From contig OZ234504.1 in the NCBI GenBank assembly GCA_965153455.1, forward strand, positions 5,952,001 to 6,016,000: DNA of 64,000 nt, read 5' to 3'. The notes beneath the pieces were generated by a model, which ran no database searches, was not told the DNA's origin, and saw only the letters and a list, made by a program, of their open reading frames with translations. Source of the DNA: Sphagnum compactum. Taxonomy: Eukaryota; Bryophyta; Sphagnopsida; Sphagnales. Of this stretch, positions 59,196-64,000 are shown one piece after another. A program made the translations under genes and the position numbers. Position 1 is the first letter of the stretch. Each line of letters starts with the position of its first letter.

Positions 59196-62100
59196 ATAAT
59201 CAACATTGTCCTCGAGATGCCGTTGTTGGCCAGGCAGCATAATAAACCATAATAGGTGCATATACCCAAACATGAATCATATATGATATATATGATGACA
59301 CTCGTGAGGTTCTGAAATATTCAAAGTGGGTGTATGTATTTATTATAGAATGTATGATGACATCATATACTATGGTGTATATCAGGTGACACATCCCCGG
59401 ATGGATAATTGTTGGTTTTATAATGTGGTTTGCAAACTCTATATTATAATCTACGTTAACCCACACATGTATAGAATTTATAGGAAAACATATGTCATTT
59501 GTATCCAATGCATTGAATTTCTTAAATATAAGTTTGTCATATTACCATAGCCTAATGTCAACTTCCATATAACAAAAAAAAAAAATTTAAACATTTTTTT
59601 TAATAAAAAGTTTGTTACTATTTTTTCATGATATTGTGTAGTTTACTATGATATTGCTATATGAGTTGTGAAATTATTTAGATCATTATAATGCCTACGG
59701 TAATTACCATGGTTTTGAACACCTCAGTTTCGTATTTTCATACATATTTGTTTTGATATTTAAAAGGTTATGTAATGACAAAATTGAGCCTAGGGTAAGG
59801 TATCACACTTTGAGGTTTCAGCTATAATGAGCATGTCAGTGTTCAACATGCCTCTATGTTTAATAAAAAAGTTTAAGTTTAGATATATCAAGATCTAACA
59901 TTCCCCTCTAAATGTGAATTTGTAGATTTAGGTTAGTATGAAATTTTAATTCAGTTACTATTTGGTTTTTTTACATCATTGTTACACTACTACCAATCTT
60001 GTTTCCTTTGAGACTTTTTTTTTCTTTTGAATCTTATTGTAAATCCAGAAATTTGCTTGATAGCTTCAATATTTTTGAAGAGAAATTGAGCCGACATATA
60101 CTTGGATTGAAAAACATCCAAATTCAAAACTAACATCCAAATGTTTCAAATGAACTATTTTATTCATCCAAATGATAAGGGTCAACTTTCAAGTGCAACA
60201 CACACGGTATTGGACTTTTAACCCTTTGAAGGATAAAATGTCATATGTCCCTTCTCAAAATGTTCTTTTATGAGTAATTGGTGGTTTACACTAGAATCCT
60301 TGGGCCATGGCCTATAAAATCTCATGGTACCCCACTTTTTGGACGAGACAATGAAAAACCATGGACCATGGCTCAAGGGCATTTGTTCCTAATGTAAACC
60401 CAGTTTCGAAAAACCCCAAAAAAAAAAAAAAAAAACACATGATTTTCTCCTGGCCCATCTCTTCTTCTTTGATTCAAACAATCTTCATTATTTGTCCATA
60501 AAAATTAAATGTTGCAAAAAATTATATTTTTTCATCACTAGAAGGGATCCTCGTATGTGAAGGTTGTACATTATTTTTTACCTTTCTAAAATGCACTATA
60601 ATTGGACATTCTCAAAGAAAGCTCATGAATTTAAATTTAAGCCATGGAAAGGGCAACTCACATCTCTTGAGAATTTTGATTCCACCTTTGTGATTGGAAG
60701 TAATCTCCATTACATGGAGAGCCTTCCATGCCTAAAAAAGACCTTGTGAAAAAAACTTAACTACGAATTGAAGTATTGACAAACAACTTTAGTGCAAAAA
60801 ACTTCAACATCTTCAAGTGCCTTATAACAATCAAAGGAAAGAGACGATTCGTTTTTATTATTATGTTTAAGAGGCAATAATGTTGTGAGAGGGAAAGAAG
60901 CCACCAAAAATTCCCTTCAACCTTACTTTTCAAAACAAATTATAAACATGATTAAAATATCATAGGTGAATGGTTGGGATTTTTTGGGACCCATAATTTG
61001 TTGTTATTATCATCAGGCTCACCTGAAAGAATACCCAAAGGGCCCAAGCAACATTATCCATAGCAATCCATGTAGGATTCCAACAAACTTTTTCATCCAA
61101 GGCCATTTGCTTGGGCATGGATTTCAAACTACCCTAGTGTAAACCCAAATTGACTACCTTTCATGCTTTGAACCAATGAAGGATTTTAGATTTTTGTGAT
61201 CCCAAATCCAAGCGCTCTACTATAAATCACCCCTAACTCCTTCCATCATTTAAAGCTTATTAAAGGCCTCCAAAAATTCCTCACTCATCTCCCCGCCCCC
61301 GCCCCCCCCCCCACATTGATGCTGCAATTCAAAATTTGAAAGATCAAGGCCCACCTTCACCCCAACACTGAAAATAACAAAAGCTTCTTTGCATGAAGCC
61401 TAGATTGTGACAAGTTTGAAAACCATCACATTGCCAAGGTTCGTTGAATGAAACCCAACATTCGCAAACATTGTAAATCTATCAAATTTTAAAAAGAAGT
61501 TTAGAGTTTCTATTAGGTTTTTGATTTTGAGATTTGAGCTTTGAATGTGATGAAAAGAGCAGGAGCATAGATAGTAGTCACAAATTTGCACTTAGATTTG
61601 CTTTTGAAGGTGACCTGAAAATGGCAAGAGTAAGTGCCATTACACTAATAATTCCTTTTACACATTTACTCAAGATTTTATTCAAATATGACAAGTGCAT
61701 CACATGAAGGTGAGAAATTTTTTAAATGTGTGTTTCTTGTCTCTCATGTGTCATGTGTATTTTTGTTTGGTCATTCTTCCTCTTTTTAACAAGCTCAAGG
61801 AGGATGGATGCTATATGAAACAGGAAAACACTTTTTCCTTGTATTCCTATCCCATAGCTAACCATAGTGGTTAGCTATATAGTAACCATTCAATGGCTTA
61901 TGAAGTTCATTCACATGTATTTACCGACCTAGTAACTACTGAGCATGACTTACTAACTTCCCTACATGCCTAGTAATCCCTTACATTAACTTACAATACC
62001 CTACTACCTTGGCATGTTCAACATTAATTATATTATTTTCAGAAATGTCCAAAAAATTCAATTTCGAAAAAAAAAAAATTTTGAAAGAAAATATTGAATC

Positions 62101-62868
62101 TTGGGGAATATTTTATTTGTTGAAATGAAAAAGAAAATTAATTAGTTAATTAATCGAGAAACAAGTGTGAAAGCTGCTAAGGTACTATGGTACTTACCTA
62201 TGATACTTACCCACTTACCCACGGTAGTTAGTTACCTAGGTTGTGTGAGTTGGAAATAGGAGGGGTTTATACAATAAGATTGCTAAGGTGAAACACAATG
62301 GCAACTCAGTTATGGTTTCATCCATAGCTTTTGTCATAATGGGTTTCCAATGGATGGTACACTAGTAGGTGCTGGGTCACATAATTCATCGAAAAACCAC
62401 CAATCTCACCCAACAAAAAACCTACCAAAAAAGTACTAAAAAAACATCCCTTCCTTCCCTCTCCCTGCACCGAAGACTGGTTCCATGTCCTTTATTCCTT
62501 GGAGGCTTGCAGTTGCACAGTGTATGCTGTTGTGGAAAGTTGCATTGGTGGCAGCTTTCTTTAGAGGACTCTTGTTTTGGTATTTTTCTTCTCTTTTTTA
62601 ATGCCCCGATCTTAGATGTAGGTAAACTAACCGTCGCTGGAGTCAGCTACGAGGCCAGTGTTCAGCGTAAACCCCAATTTTTCTTCTGTATTTTATTTTT
62701 ATTTTTTGGGTTGGGGGTCCAGGTCGGTGGACTTATTTCTCTTGTACACAAGGTACTAGGGCCTACTTAGTTAGTCTGCTGCTTTGGCTTCGTGCCTGAT
62801 TGATGAGAGCCCATTATCCCATCAGTGCCATGATATCAGTGGCTGTAGCAGCAGTTCAGGAATAGTTT
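59196..62868. other. Intergenic DNA, no gene seen
   Basis: No supported exon or element across about 3.7 kb. An A run is at 60418-60434, a C run at 61291-61312, and tacc/tagt words cluster at 61920-62245, similar in style to 28000-28110. The frame 62369-62770 has no recognisable domain. Confidence 0.45.
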
Positions 62869-62874
62869 ACTTAC

Positions 62875-63248
62875 TAGAGTTATGGGTAAAGTTTGGCGAT
62901 TAGGGGGGCGAGAACGGCCAGTTTCGACATAATAGGGCGCATCAAAGTCTTGAGACTAGGGGGCGAGAACAGCTAGTTTCGACATAATAGGCCATCAAAC
63001 ACTTAACTGGGAATGAAAATTTCACAAAACGAAATAACTGGGACCCAAACTAATTTTTTCCACCAATATTTCATTTCTCCTACCTGTACAACTACTGTAA
63101 TTAGTCTCGAACCTTGTGCGTGAAATGCTGAGTTTCAGCATTTCATACTCAGATGTAATAAAATATCCTTACTTTGCGGATATCAATGAAACAGGGGATA
63201 GGGGGTGAAAACAGGCCCACAGAGTAGGTGACTTTACAGATAACTCTA
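62875..63248 (+). mobile_element. MITE family 2, copy C (374 bp, both inverted ends kept)
   Basis: The left end TAGAGTTATGGGTAAAGTT and the reversed right end TAGAGTTATCTGTAAAGTC form imperfect terminal inverted repeats of at least 19 bases. The body matches copies A and B. A local duplication of about 56 bases is present near the left end ('gggggcgagaac-gc-agtttcgacataatagg' at 62901 and 62955). The internal hairpin 'aatgctgagtttcagcatt' is near 63126-63144. No clear target duplication was found. Confidence 0.75.
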
Positions 63249-63630
63249 CTGCTCATTGAAATAGCCAACAAAAATCGTATGCAGCAAAAAAAAATTGTTC
63301 AATTTGGAACAACTTTTTTAAAAGTACATATTTGGACCAAATTCACCACAAGTCAGTGAATTATTTCTCACATCATTGTAACCTTCAGAATGTAACTTAC
63401 AATAAGCTCATGACCAATGGGATTCCTAAGTTAAGCTATGGCCAACAAATTTACATGAAGCAATGCACTTGGGTGTGCTTGCAACAATTTACTGGCAATG
63501 CTACTAGATTCTCTTTTCCATTCGGCCCACCGGGGTGGGACCTCACACAAGGGAAGGAACTAGGTATTGCATCAAGCATGGGTGTTGGGCATTGGGCGTT
63601 GCCTTCAATTTAATTTCAGCACTGTGAAAC

Positions 63631-63953
63631 ATGGCTAAGTGGATGAATATCTCACACTAAAAGTCTGCTCAAATTCCACAAAGTTTCTTTTTGGGCCAGA
63701 AAACTTAAAAAGTCCTAAATGCACCGACAAACAGTTAGTCCTTGCCATTGTCACCAAGATTACTCTCAGATGCATGGAAGGGACTTACTAGATGATGCAA
63801 GGGGGAGGGGGAGACATCTGAGAGCAATCTCGGTGACAATGGCAAGGACTAACTGTTTGTCGGTGCATTTAGGACTTTTAAGTTTTCTGGCCCAAAAGAA
63901 ACTATGTGGAATTTGAGCAGACTTTTATTGTGAGATATTCATCCACTAGCCAT
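63631..63953. repeat. Long near-perfect inverted repeat (arms about 140 bp)
   Basis: The left arm (about 63631-63772) and right arm (about 63815-63953) are reverse complements with few mismatches, around a loop of about 42 bases. The outer ends are 'atggctaagtggat' and 'atccactagccat'. The inner ends are 'ctctcagatg' and 'catctgagag'. Transcription would give a hairpin of about 320 nt. It could be a foldback transposon, a recent inverted duplication or an siRNA/miRNA-type precursor. A short frame over the right arm (63719-63916) is a by-product. Confidence 0.88.
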
Positions 63954-64000
63954 ACATGCATGGAAAGGACTTTCCCATGCACATACTCATTCATTCCATG

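Noticed and set aside
1-64000. tRNA, rRNA or snRNA genes
   Set aside because: I looked for tRNA B-box (GGTTCRA) and other hallmarks; isolated matches such as 'ggttca' words are not accompanied by a cloverleaf I could confirm by eye. A tRNAscan or Infernal run would decide.

Overview
The window looks like nuclear DNA from a land plant with a large, repeat-rich genome. The base composition is strongly AT-rich. Intact genes are few and split by short introns, plant-type telomere units (CCCTAAA) occur inside it, and most of the sequence is decayed transposable elements, MITE-like repeats, microsatellites and degenerate tandem arrays. Protein similarity alone does not tell me whether it is a fern, a gymnosperm or a large-genome angiosperm. 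There is no sign of bacterial or viral organisation. Most open frames are short and have no family support.

Three genes can be rebuilt exon by exon with consistent splice phases. (1) 34354-37762, minus: a 348-residue protein of unknown function in five exons. It has a basic patch, a PCNA-box-like N-terminal motif and a CPVC/H half-finger split by a 39-nt microexon. (2) 43322-45196, plus: a complete mitochondrial alternative oxidase in four exons, whose last three sizes (129, 489 and 57 coding nt) are the ones I recall as conserved in plant AOX genes. (3) 47761-50298, minus: a 566-residue TBL/PMR5-type polysaccharide O-acetyltransferase in four exons, one of whose introns needs a GC-AG splice. 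AOX and TBL converge. The unknown gene and AOX diverge. Nothing suggests that the three work in one pathway.

Layout. 1-12.3 kb: mobile-element graveyard, with a broken hAT/DUF4371 transposase, a complete but decayed LTR element carrying a coiled-coil frame, and a CACTA (DUF4216) remnant. 12.3-33 kb: AT-rich intergenic DNA with degenerate tandem arrays (16.1 and 23.3 kb), three copies of a G-rich-ended MITE family with 8-bp target duplications, and a foldback at 28.6 kb. 33-38 kb: the unknown gene, with a short interstitial telomere tract past its 3' side. 38-43 kb: a LINE remnant and the first copy of a second MITE family. 43-51 kb: AOX and TBL. 51-64 kb: pyrimidine-rich DNA, two minisatellites, two more copies of the second MITE family, and a roughly 320-bp near-perfect inverted repeat at the right edge.

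No clearly new multi-gene system was found. The items most worth following are the unknown gene, the two MITE families, the GC-AG intron in TBL and the long hairpin at 63.6-64.0 kb.
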